Source of the DNA: Lachnospiraceae bacterium
Lineage (GTDB): Bacteria > Bacillota > Clostridia > Lachnospirales > Lachnospiraceae
Length of the DNA stretch: 6,462 nucleotides
Direction of reading: 5' to 3'
Assembly: GCA_900770785.1 (NCBI GenBank)
Contig: CAAGLJ010000138.1
Location: 1 to 6,462, forward strand
This document shows, one piece after another, positions 1 through 5,451 of this stretch (position 1 is the stretch's first letter; each line of letters starts with the position of its first letter). The position numbers and the translations under genes are program-made. The notes beneath the pieces were generated by a model, which ran no database searches, was not told where the DNA came from, and worked only from the letters and a program-made list of their open reading frames with translations.

Positions 1-1473
1 CACGTTGATCATGGTAAGACCTCTCTTCTGGATGCTATCCGTAAAACCAATGTAACGGATCGTGAGGCAGGTGGTATCACCCAGCATATCGGTGCCTACA
101 GCGTAAATGTAAATGGTCAGAAAATCACCTTTTTGGATACACCGGGACACGAAGCCTTCACTGCCATGCGTATGCGTGGTGCAAATGCTACGGATATCGC
201 CATTCTGGTAGTGGCGGCAGACGATGGAGTGATGCCCCAGACGGTAGAGGCCATTAATCATGCCAAGGCGGCAGGCATTGAAATTATTGTTGCCGTAAAT
301 AAAATTGATAAACCTAACGCCAATATTGATCGGGTTAAGCAGGAATTATCCGAATATGAGCTGATTCCTGAGGACTGGGGCGGAAGCACCATTTTTGCAC
401 CGGTTTCCGCGAAGACAGGAACGGGTATTCAGGAACTTTTGGAAATGATTCTGCTGACGGCGGATATTTTGGAGTTAAAGGCTAATCCTAAGAGAAAGGC
501 AAGAGGCCTGGTAATTGAAGCCCAGCTGGATAAGGGACGGGGGCCTGTGGCTACCGTTCTGGTACAAAAAGGTACCTTAAAGGTGGGAGACTTTATTTCG
601 GCAGGTGCCAGTCATGGTAAGGTAAGGGCCATGATTGACGATAAGGGCAGGAGAGTAAAAGAAGCAGGGCCTTCCACGCCGGTGGAGATCCTGGGCTTAA
701 GCGATGTGCCTAATGCGGGAGAGGTGTTCCTTGCCCATGACAGTGATAAGACAGCCAAGTCCTATGCAGAAACCTTTGTGGCACAGAATAAGGAGAAGAA
801 GCTGGAGGAGACCAGGAGCAAAATGTCTCTGGATGATCTGTTCAGCCAGATTCAGGAAGGTAATTTGAAGGAGCTGCACCTGATCGTCAAGGCAGACGTA
901 CAGGGTAGTGTGGAAGCAGTAAAGCAGTCTCTGATGAAGCTGTCCAATGAAGAGGTAGTGGTAAAATGTATTCATGGAGGTGTAGGTGCCATTAATGAAT
1001 CCGACGTTACCCTGGCAGCAACCTCTTCTGCAATCATCATCGGCTTTAACGTTCGTCCTGATGCAACAGCAAAGGCAACAGCAGAGCAGGAGGGTGTGGA
1101 TATCCGCCTGTACAAAGTAATTTATCAGGCTATTGAAGATATTGAAGCAGCCATGAAGGGAATGCTGGATCCTGTATTTGAGGAGAAGGTCATCGGTCAC
1201 GCAGAGGTTCGTCAGATATTTAAGGCTTCCCAGATCGGTAATATTGCCGGTTCCTATGTACTGGACGGTGTATTCCAGAGAGGCTGTAAGGTAAGAATCA
1301 CCCGTGAGGGAGAGCAGATTTTTGAAGGTAATCTGGCTTCACTGAAGCGTTTCAAGGATGATGTGAAGGAAGTTAAGGCAGGCTTTGAGTGTGGTCTGGT
1401 ATTTGAAGGCTTCGACCAGATACAGGAGCTGGATATTGTGGAAAGCTACATTATGGTAGAGGTTCCCAGATAG
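1..1473 (+). CDS. infB: Translation initiation factor IF-2, 5'-truncated
   Basis: IF2 is the GTPase that brings initiator fMet-tRNA to the 30S subunit and promotes 50S joining. The reading frame is open from base 1, giving 490 residues before the TAG stop. It begins inside the G1 P-loop (HVDHGKT, residues 1-7, missing the preceding Gly). The other GTPase motifs follow: the switch I region GGITQHIG (24-31), G3 DTPGH (46-50), G4 NKID (100-103) and G5 SAK (136-138). After the G domain come the beta-barrel domain II (about 165-265), the IF2-specific domain III (about 290-380) and the fMet-tRNA-binding C-terminal barrel (about 385-490). The variable N-terminal region lies outside the window. A TTG at 133 could be taken for a start, but it encodes the Leu before DTPGH in the middle of the G domain. 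Family assignment is very secure. Confidence 0.98.
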   Translation, partial: HVDHGKTSLLDAIRKTNVTDREAGGITQHIGAYSVNVNGQKITFLDTPGHEAFTAMRMRGANATDIAILVVAADDGVMPQTVEAINHAKAAGIEIIVAVNKIDKPNANIDRVKQELSEYELIPEDWGGSTIFAPVSAKTGTGIQELLEMILLTADILELKANPKRKARGLVIEAQLDKGRGPVATVLVQKGTLKVGDFISAGASHGKVRAMIDDKGRRVKEAGPSTPVEILGLSDVPNAGEVFLAHDSDKTAKSYAETFVAQNKEKKLEETRSKMSLDDLFSQIQEGNLKELHLIVKADVQGSVEAVKQSLMKLSNEEVVVKCIHGGVGAINESDVTLAATSSAIIIGFNVRPDATAKATAEQEGVDIRLYKVIYQAIEDIEAAMKGMLDPVFEEKVIGHAEVRQIFKASQIGNIAGSYVLDGVFQRGCKVRITREGEQIFEGNLASLKRFKDDVKEVKAGFECGLVFEGFDQIQELDIVESYIMVEVPR

Positions 1474-1540
1474 ATTCGTCCGGAAGGCATTTTTCCAAAC
1501 CGGATAGAAAGCTGCTTTAGTCGGCATAAAGGGAGGAAGT

Positions 1541-1921
1541 ATGCGTAAAAACAGTATTAAAAATACGAGAATTAACCAGGAAGTGCAAAGAACACTGGCG
1601 GAAATTATCCGGGGGGAGATAAAAGACCCCCGAATTTCTCCGCTGACCAGTGTAGTTGCAGTGGAGGTAGCTCCGGATTTGAAGCATTGTAAGGTGTATA
1701 TCAGCGTTTTGGGGGATGAACAGGCAGGGAAGGATACTCTGGCTGGACTGAAAAGTGCAGAAGGGTTTATGAAAAACTGTCTGGCTAAAACCATTAATTT
1801 AAGAAATACACCGGAGCTGCATTTTGTACTTGATCAGTCTATTGCCTACGGAGTAGATATGTCCAGAAAGATAGACGAGGTAGTAAAGGATATAGATGAT
1901 AAAGGTGAGAGCCATGAGTAA
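1541..1921 (+). CDS. rbfA: Ribosome-binding factor A, 30S maturation factor
   Basis: RbfA binds the immature 30S subunit and helps 16S rRNA 5'-end maturation, notably during cold adaptation (family knowledge). The 126-residue product has the usual length. It shows the N-terminal helix with INQEVQRTLAEII (11-23) and KDPRI (28-32), then a central strand with EVAPDLKHCKVYISVLG (42-58), then SAEG (72-75), which fits the Ala-x-Gly kink of the RbfA KH-like fold. LHFVLDQSIAYGVDMSRKID (93-112) is the conserved C-terminal strand and helix. The ATG start is set by GGAGG at 1532-1536, four bases upstream. The 67-base gap from infB has no ylxP-like gene, unlike the Bacillus order. The last eight bases overlap nrnA, suggesting translational coupling. 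Confidence 0.97.
   Translation: MRKNSIKNTRINQEVQRTLAEIIRGEIKDPRISPLTSVVAVEVAPDLKHCKVYISVLGDEQAGKDTLAGLKSAEGFMKNCLAKTINLRNTPELHFVLDQSIAYGVDMSRKIDEVVKDIDDKGESHE
1903..1908 (+). promoter_or_regulatory. Shine-Dalgarno site that decides the nrnA start
   Basis: AGGTGA is a perfect match to the anti-SD end of 16S rRNA and lies five bases before the ATG at 1914, inside the rbfA coding region. A longer in-frame start at 1896 has its own weaker AAAGGA (1885-1890), so six extra N-terminal residues cannot be excluded. The 1914 start puts motif HIRPD about 18 residues from the N-terminus, as I recall for related NrnA proteins. Confidence 0.7.
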
Positions 1922-2873
1922 ACTGGAAGAACTGACGGCGGATGCCCGTTCCATAGCCATCAGCGGGCATATCCGTCCCGATGGAGACTGTATTGGGGCC
2001 GTTATGGCGATATATCAATATCTGAAAAGGAATATGCCCCAAAAAGAGGTTAGGGTATTTCTGGAAACGCCTGCACCGGAGTTTTCCTGTATACAGGGAA
2101 TAGAAGAAATCGATTCCTTAATGGAGGAAGAGAAGGTCTATGATCTTTTTCTGATTCTGGACTGTGCAATGGACAGAATCGGAAAAGCTCTCCCCATTGC
2201 CAAAAGGGCAAAGAAACGGATAAATATTGATCACCACATCAGCAACAGCGGAACAGGAGACGTTAACCTTCTGGAGCCTGAAGCCAGCTCCACCTGTGAG
2301 GTGGTGTTTGGACTGCTGGATACGAATAAGCTGGATAGGGAGATAGCCAAAACCCTTTACCTGGGAATAATACATGATACAGGCGTGTTCAAGTATTCCA
2401 ATACCTCTCCGAAAACTCTGCGTATTGCGGCAGATTTAATCAGCTTTGGGTTCGACTTTCCCAAGCTGATCGATGAAACCTTTTATGAAAAAACCGAGGA
2501 GCAGAACCGGATTTTGGGAAGGGCACTTTTGGACAGCAAAAGGATTTTAGAGGGAAAATGTATTGTCGGTGTGGTAGACAGAAAGCTGATGGAGGAATAC
2601 GGGGTACTTCCCAAAGATCTGGATGGCATCATCAGCCAGCTCAGAATCACAAAAGGGGTAGAATGTGCGATTTTCCTTTACCAGACGGGGAATGAGGAAT
2701 ATAAGGTCAGTATGCGTTCCAACAGCTATGTTAATGTGGCTGAGATTGCCGCTTCCTTTGGAGGCGGAGGTCATATCCGGGCAGCAGGCTGCACCATGAG
2801 GGGTAAACCCCAGGAAATTATCGGACGACTGGCAGAAAGGCTGGCAAGAGAGCTGGAACAGCAGAAAGAATAG
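1914..2873 (+). CDS. nrnA: DHH/DHHA1 phosphoesterase, NrnA-type nanoRNase / pAp phosphatase
   Basis: Family members degrade 2-5-nucleotide RNA ends left by larger exonucleases, and many also dephosphorylate 3'-phosphoadenosine 5'-phosphate (pAp). They are cytoplasmic and Mn-dependent. The 319-residue product has all the expected metal-site motifs: HIRPDGD (H19, D23, D25), ILDCA with D83, IDHH (D106, H107, H108) and HDTG with D155. A linker of about 30 residues leads to the C-terminal DHHA1 domain with GGGGH (283-287) and RAAG (289-292), which binds the substrate. Length and motif order match NrnA rather than RecJ, which is longer. Its place between rbfA and truB is common in Clostridia (family knowledge) and fits RNA turnover alongside pnp. 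Whether pAp or nanoRNA is the main substrate cannot be read from sequence. Confidence 0.93.
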   Translation: MSKLEELTADARSIAISGHIRPDGDCIGAVMAIYQYLKRNMPQKEVRVFLETPAPEFSCIQGIEEIDSLMEEEKVYDLFLILDCAMDRIGKALPIAKRAKKRINIDHHISNSGTGDVNLLEPEASSTCEVVFGLLDTNKLDREIAKTLYLGIIHDTGVFKYSNTSPKTLRIAADLISFGFDFPKLIDETFYEKTEEQNRILGRALLDSKRILEGKCIVGVVDRKLMEEYGVLPKDLDGIISQLRITKGVECAIFLYQTGNEEYKVSMRSNSYVNVAEIAASFGGGGHIRAAGCTMRGKPQEIIGRLAERLARELEQQKE

Positions 2874-2884
2874 AGAGAATAAAC

Positions 2885-3817
2885 GTGATTAACGGCGTAC
2901 TTAATATTTATAAACCCAAGGGGTTTACCTCCCATGATGTGGTGGGTAAGCTGCGCAGAATTTCAGGGCAAAAAAAAATCGGACATACAGGGACTCTGGA
3001 TCCGGAAGCGGTAGGGGTCCTTCCTGTCTGTCTGGGGAGTGCTACCAGACTCTGTGATTTTCTTACCCAAAAGGACAAGGAGTATATAGCACTGGTAAGG
3101 CTTGGTATAACTACCGATACCCAGGACACCACCGGACAGGTTCTGAAGGAAAGAAAAGTGGAGGTGACTCCGGGAGAGGTGGAAAAGGCGCTCAATGCTT
3201 TTTTGGGAGAGTATCAGCAGATTCCGCCCATGTACTCAGCAGTGAAGGTAAACGGAAGGAAACTTTATGAGCTGGCCAGAGAAGGAAAAGAGGTAGAGAG
3301 GAAGGCCCGTCCGGTTCAGATTTATGCTATCCAGATTCTGGACATGAAGCTGCCCCAGCTGACCATTCGTGTACAGTGTTCCAAAGGAACCTACATCCGT
3401 ACACTCTGTCATGATTTGGGAGAGGCTCTGGGCTGTGGCGGGGCTATGGCAGGACTGGAGAGAACCCGTTCGGGAATGTTTACCAAAGAGACCACTATTA
3501 CGCTGGAGGAACTGGAAGAAAGGGTGGCAGGCCGGGGAGAAAAAAGCCGGGAAGAGGCTTTTGAAGGTATTCTCATTCCTGTGGATGAAATGTTTAAGGG
3601 GTATCCGGCCTTGAGATTAAAACCAGCGATGGAACGGCTGGTGGAAAACGGCAACTCCTTTGAAGAAAAGCAGCTTATATCCGGCCAGCTTAAGGAAGAA
3701 CCGCAGGACTGCAGCCAGTACCGAATATATATAAAAGAGAATAATTTTGTGGGAATTTATGAATACCGCAGGAAAGAAAAACGCTTCTGTCCGGTAAAAA
3801 TGTTTATCAGCCAGTAG
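2885..3817 (+). CDS. truB: tRNA pseudouridine(55) synthase TruB
   Basis: TruB converts U55 in the T-loop of nearly all tRNAs to pseudouridine. The 310-residue product starts with the typical INGVLNIYKPKGFTSHD (2-18). The catalytic motif GHTGTLDP (33-40) supplies Asp39. QIPPMYSAVKVNGRKLYELA (112-131) and the KGTYIRTL segment (167-174) complete the active site, and a smaller C-terminal domain (about 240-305) is consistent with a PUA-like tRNA-binding module. The start is GTG: no ATG is available in frame nearby, and the family alignment begins exactly here. The SD is weak (AGAGAG, 2872-2877), and the nrnA stop is only 11 bases upstream, so translation probably depends partly on ribosomes finishing nrnA (inference). 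Confidence 0.97.
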   Translation: MINGVLNIYKPKGFTSHDVVGKLRRISGQKKIGHTGTLDPEAVGVLPVCLGSATRLCDFLTQKDKEYIALVRLGITTDTQDTTGQVLKERKVEVTPGEVEKALNAFLGEYQQIPPMYSAVKVNGRKLYELAREGKEVERKARPVQIYAIQILDMKLPQLTIRVQCSKGTYIRTLCHDLGEALGCGGAMAGLERTRSGMFTKETTITLEELEERVAGRGEKSREEAFEGILIPVDEMFKGYPALRLKPAMERLVENGNSFEEKQLISGQLKEEPQDCSQYRIYIKENNFVGIYEYRRKEKRFCPVKMFISQ

Positions 3818-3839
3818 CGTAAAGAGAATTTCTAATATA

Positions 3840-3855
3840 TGCTGCCGGGGCAGCA
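3840..3855 (+). other. Small GC-rich hairpin in front of the ribF SD
   Basis: TGCTGC (3840-3845) pairs fully with GCAGCA (3850-3855) around a CGGG tetraloop, in the 53-base truB-ribF gap. No T-run follows, so it is not an intrinsic terminator. It ends six bases before the AGAGG SD of ribF (3862-3866) and could affect ribosome loading or mRNA processing. No FMN riboswitch is present in this gap. Confidence 0.5.
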
Positions 3856-3870
3856 GAAACAAGAGGAAAT

Positions 3871-4788
3871 ATGCGAATAATTGCAGATACAACAGATTTT
3901 GAGCTGCTGTTGCCTACAGCAGTTACTCTGGGAAAGTTCGATGGGCTTCACCGGGGGCATAAGGAACTAATAAAAAAGATCATCAGCTTAAAGTCTCAGG
4001 GACTTCTTACAGCAGTCTTTACCTTTGATCCGCCTCCAGAGGTGCTTTTTGGAACCAGAGACAGAAAAGAGCTGACTACCAGAGAGGAAAAACGAAAAAT
4101 TTTTGAAAAAATGGGTATTGATATTCTGATTGAATATCCTCTGACCATGACTACAGCGGCCATTGCACCCAGTGAATTTGTGGAAGAGATTCTGTGCAAG
4201 AGGATGAAAATGGCATATCTGGCGGCAGGCTATGATGTTTCCTTCGGACACAAGGGAGCAGGGAATGCCAGGCTGCTGGAAGAGCTGGCTTTACAGCTGG
4301 ATTTTGAATTGGATATTATGGATAAGGTTTGTGAGCATGGAAGGGAAATCAGCTCCACCTATGTTCGGGAAGAGGTGGAACAGGGGCATATGGAGCAGGT
4401 AACAGAGCTGCTGGGAGAGCCCTACCGGATTATCGGAGAAATTATGCATGGGGCCAAATTGGGACGCACCATCGGTATGCCTACCATCAATATTCTGCCC
4501 CAGAGGGAAAAGCTGCTTCCTCCAAAGGGGGTATATTATTCCACTACCACCCTGGGAGAAAAGGAATACAGAAGCATTACCAACATAGGAAATAAACCTA
4601 CCGTAAGCAATGAAAATCAGATCGGCGTAGAAACCTATATCTATGAGTTTGATAAAGAGGTATATGGAAAAACCGCAGTGGTAAAGCTGCTTGGATTTAA
4701 GCGTCCGGAAATGCGGTTTGCCGGCCTGGAAGAGCTGAAGCAGCAGATGATGGAAGATATTGAGGCAGGAAGACATTATCACAATTAA
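3871..4788 (+). CDS. ribF: Bifunctional riboflavin kinase / FAD synthetase
   Basis: RibF phosphorylates riboflavin to FMN and adenylylates FMN to FAD in the cytoplasm. The 305-residue product is of normal length. The N-terminal FAD synthetase domain (about 1-180) has GKFDGLHRGH (21-30) containing the nucleotidyltransferase HxGH motif, TFDPPPEVLF (51-60), AAGYDVSFGHKGAGN (118-132) and SSTYVR (161-166). The C-terminal riboflavin kinase domain (about 183-303) has HGAKLGRTIGMPTINI (193-208), KGVYYS (219-224), NIGNKPTV (238-245) and ETYIYEFD (254-261), where Glu254 aligns with the kinase catalytic Glu. Lys22 stands where many relatives have Asn (GNFDG); I take this as lineage variation. The start has AGAGG at 3862-3866. 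The stop lies 129 bases before rpsO, where a new promoter begins. Confidence 0.96.
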   Translation: MRIIADTTDFELLLPTAVTLGKFDGLHRGHKELIKKIISLKSQGLLTAVFTFDPPPEVLFGTRDRKELTTREEKRKIFEKMGIDILIEYPLTMTTAAIAPSEFVEEILCKRMKMAYLAAGYDVSFGHKGAGNARLLEELALQLDFELDIMDKVCEHGREISSTYVREEVEQGHMEQVTELLGEPYRIIGEIMHGAKLGRTIGMPTINILPQREKLLPPKGVYYSTTTLGEKEYRSITNIGNKPTVSNENQIGVETYIYEFDKEVYGKTAVVKLLGFKRPEMRFAGLEELKQQMMEDIEAGRHYHN

Positions 4789-4796
4789 ATTTATGG

Positions 4797-4825
4797 TTTA
4801 CAATGGGTAGTGGGTATGGTAAACT
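4797..4825 (+). promoter_or_regulatory. Sigma-A-type promoter for rpsO with extended -10
   Basis: TTTACA (4797-4802, five of six to consensus), a 17-base spacer and TAAACT (4820-4825, four of six) preceded by TG at 4817-4818 make a good housekeeping promoter. The transcript should begin near 4831-4833. This lets rpsO be expressed independently of the upstream infB-ribF unit, as for E. coli rpsO. The -35 and -10 also form an inverted repeat, GTTTAC (4796-4801) and GTAAAC (4819-4824). Confidence 0.68.
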
Positions 4826-4830
4826 GTAGC

Positions 4831-4917
4831 AGTATGAGATTTTAGCTTATGCTCGGTATGCGGAAACTCCGTCCCATGCTTAGTATAAAGTGTTTTAAGA
4901 TTAAGGAGGATATGAGG
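4831..4917 (+). promoter_or_regulatory. rpsO 5' leader, candidate S15 autoregulatory RNA
   Basis: The untranslated leader folds by hand into a 17-pair imperfect hairpin: 4847-4853 with 4882-4888, a C/U mismatch, 4855-4860 with 4875-4880, a three-base bulge (4872-4874), and 4861-4864 with 4868-4871. The middle helix opens with G4855-U4880 next to G4856-C4879, the same 5'-GG/CU-3' arrangement as the GU/GC motif that S15 contacts in helix 22 of 16S rRNA. The lower strand CTTATGCT (4846-4853) can instead pair over eight positions with AGTATGAG (4831-4838), giving two adjacent hairpins. S15 autoregulation through an mRNA leader is established in E. coli and Geobacillus; its presence here is inference. 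Confidence 0.55.
4903..4910 (+). promoter_or_regulatory. Strong Shine-Dalgarno that fixes the rpsO start
   Basis: AAGGAGGA is a near-perfect SD. In-frame ATGs lie at 4849, 4912 and 4918. Only 4918 has a proper spacing, eight bases after GGAGG (4905-4909), and it gives the standard 88-residue S15. The ATG at 4912 is one base from the SD, and 4849 lies inside the leader hairpin. Confidence 0.9.
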
Positions 4918-5184
4918 ATGATCTCTAAAGAAAAGAAAACTGCCATTATGAAAGAGTATGCAAGATTTGAAGGTGACACAGGTTCACCGGAGGTTCAGAT
5001 TGCTGTTTTGACAGCAAGAATTGCAGAGCTTACTGAGCATTTAAAGGAAAACCAGAAGGACCATCATTCCAGAAGAGGTCTTTTAAAAATGGTTGGTAAA
5101 AGACGTGGTTTGCTGGATTATTTAAAGAGAAATGATATCGAGGGATATCGTGCATTAATTGAGAAATTAGGCATCAGAAAGTAA
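4918..5184 (+). CDS. rpsO: 30S ribosomal protein S15 (uS15)
   Basis: S15 is a primary 30S assembly protein that binds the 16S central domain (helices 20-22) and contributes to an intersubunit bridge. The 88-residue, all-helical product is of standard length. It shows KEYARFEGDTGSPEVQIAVL, the family signature with the invariant GDTGSPEVQ. LTEHLKENQKDHHSRRGLL contains the His-His-Ser-Arg-Arg segment used for rRNA binding, and MVGKRRGLLDYLKRND closes the RNA-contacting face. It has its own promoter and structured leader upstream and an intrinsic terminator 18 bases after its stop, so it can act as a monocistronic unit. It is followed by pnp, as in many bacteria. Codon use is biased as expected for a highly expressed gene. 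Confidence 0.98.
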   Translation: MISKEKKTAIMKEYARFEGDTGSPEVQIAVLTARIAELTEHLKENQKDHHSRRGLLKMVGKRRGLLDYLKRNDIEGYRALIEKLGIRK

Positions 5185-5202
5185 TCTGATAAAGTGAATG
5201 AC

Positions 5203-5237
5203 GGGACTGTCCTTAAGATTAGGCAGTCCCTGTTTTT
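5203..5237 (+). terminator. Intrinsic terminator after rpsO
   Basis: GGGACTGTC (5203-5211) pairs with GGCAGTCCC (5222-5230), nine pairs including one G-U, around a 10-base loop, and is followed by TGTTTTT (5231-5237). This is a standard Rho-independent terminator on the + strand. It should end most rpsO transcripts, leaving pnp to readthrough or to its own promoter in 5238-5450. Confidence 0.88.
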
Positions 5238-5311
5238 ACATTGTGTATCCGGTAAAGCCGGAGTCAGACAAGGGTAATCAAAGTGGTAACTGTCCGTCAG
5301 GAAGGACGCTA

Positions 5312-5370
5312 CCGAGACCACTGATAAGGGCAGCCTTTGGAGATGAGGCTGTTTTTATCAGTAGTTTCGG
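5312..5370 (+). other. Long pnp leader hairpin, 25 pairs over 26 positions
   Basis: The arm 5312-5337 pairs with 5345-5370 around the loop TGGAGAT (5338-5344). Twenty Watson-Crick and five G-U pairs are interrupted only by C5319/A5363. It is long enough to be an RNase III substrate, like the E. coli pnp leader stem through which PNPase represses its own synthesis. An alternative reading is a terminator or attenuator: the inner stem CAGCCT (5331-5336) with AGGCTG (5346-5351) is followed directly by five Ts (5352-5356). Three of those Ts pair with G5328-G5330 in the long form. Confidence 0.62.
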
Positions 5371-5398
5371 GCCTTTCTTACGGATGAAAATAAAAAGT

Positions 5399-5442
5399 AG
5401 GAAGAGGTAACTGTGAAGGTACTGAGCAGTTACAGGAAGAGG
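5399..5442 (+). repeat. Direct repeat AGGAAGAGG flanking an inverted repeat
   Basis: AGGAAGAGG occurs exactly at 5399-5407 and 5434-5442. Between the copies, GTAACTG (5407-5413) is the reverse complement of CAGTTAC (5427-5433). The second copy is part of the pnp SD; the first is placed as an SD for a GTG at 5413. Confidence 0.7.
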
Positions 5443-5451
5443 AGAAAATAA
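5413..5451 (+). CDS. Possible 12-residue leader peptide coupled to pnp
   Basis: A GTG at 5413, five bases after the SD-like AGGAAGAGG (5399-5407), opens a 12-codon frame reading MKVLSSYRKRRK. Its TAA stop (5449-5451) shares its last base with the pnp ATG (TAATG), a classic translational-coupling arrangement. The tail is strongly basic with AGG, AGG and AGA arginine codons. Much of that tail is simply the purine-rich pnp SD read in frame, so chance is a real possibility. The start codon lies in the 5407-5433 hairpin. No homology can be judged at this length. Confidence 0.3.
   Translation: MKVLSSYRKRRK

Larger units (their letters stand above)
5238..5450 (+). promoter_or_regulatory. pnp 5' leader region, structured, no protein gene
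   Basis: These 213 bases between the rpsO terminator and pnp hold no convincing protein gene apart from a possible leader peptide. By hand they contain a TCCGG/CCGGA hairpin (5248-5262), a nine-pair hairpin (5285-5288 with 5310-5313, then 5291-5295 with 5304-5308), the long 5312-5370 hairpin, and a hairpin at 5407-5433 beside the SD. No strong promoter is visible. A weak candidate is CAGACA (5265-5270), 16 bases, then TAACTG (5287-5292) with TG at 5284-5285. I do not recognise it as a known riboswitch class. Confidence 0.5.

Noticed and set aside
133..135. TTG as a start codon for infB
   Set aside because: It is the Leu before the DTPGH G3 motif; the frame is open to base 1 and encodes the P-loop upstream.
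697..1200. 167-residue minus-strand ORF inside infB
   Set aside because: It is fully antisense to a conserved IF2 region, rich in Cys/Leu from reversed codons, and has no SD or family motif.
1479..1504. TCCGG/CCGGA hairpin after infB as a terminator
   Set aside because: Only five pairs with a long loop and no T-run after the stem; the T-run is in the loop.
3369..3614. 81-residue + strand ORF inside truB
   Set aside because: Out-of-frame shadow; truB carries the conserved KGTYIRTL motif over the same bases.
3833..3838. TAATAT as a -10 for a ribF promoter
   Set aside because: No -35-like sequence lies 16-18 bases upstream.
4291..4782. 163-residue minus-strand ORF inside ribF
   Set aside because: Antisense shadow of the riboflavin kinase domain; no motif supports it.
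4867..4908. CTCC (4867-4870) pairing with GGAG (4905-4908) to hide the rpsO SD
   Set aside because: Only four pairs, and CTCC is already used in the hairpin tip; too weak to claim a pseudoknot.
4849..4917. N-terminal extension of S15 from ATG 4849
   Set aside because: It lies within the leader hairpin, has no SD, and adds residues absent from the 88-89-residue family; ATG 4918 has the strong SD.
5186..5194. CTGATAAAG, near-copy of 5321-5329, as a long-range partner for TTTATCAG (5354-5361)
   Set aside because: A short AT-rich match across a terminator; easily chance and not needed to explain the structure.
5265..5292. Promoter for pnp (CAGACA, 16 bases, TAACTG)
   Set aside because: Both hexamers are poor matches; only the TG extension supports it. 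Kept as a weak possibility in the leader entry.
5198..5410. 70-codon + strand ORF between rpsO and pnp
   Set aside because: It starts just before the terminator stem, has no good SD, runs through all the hairpins and has no recognisable protein features.
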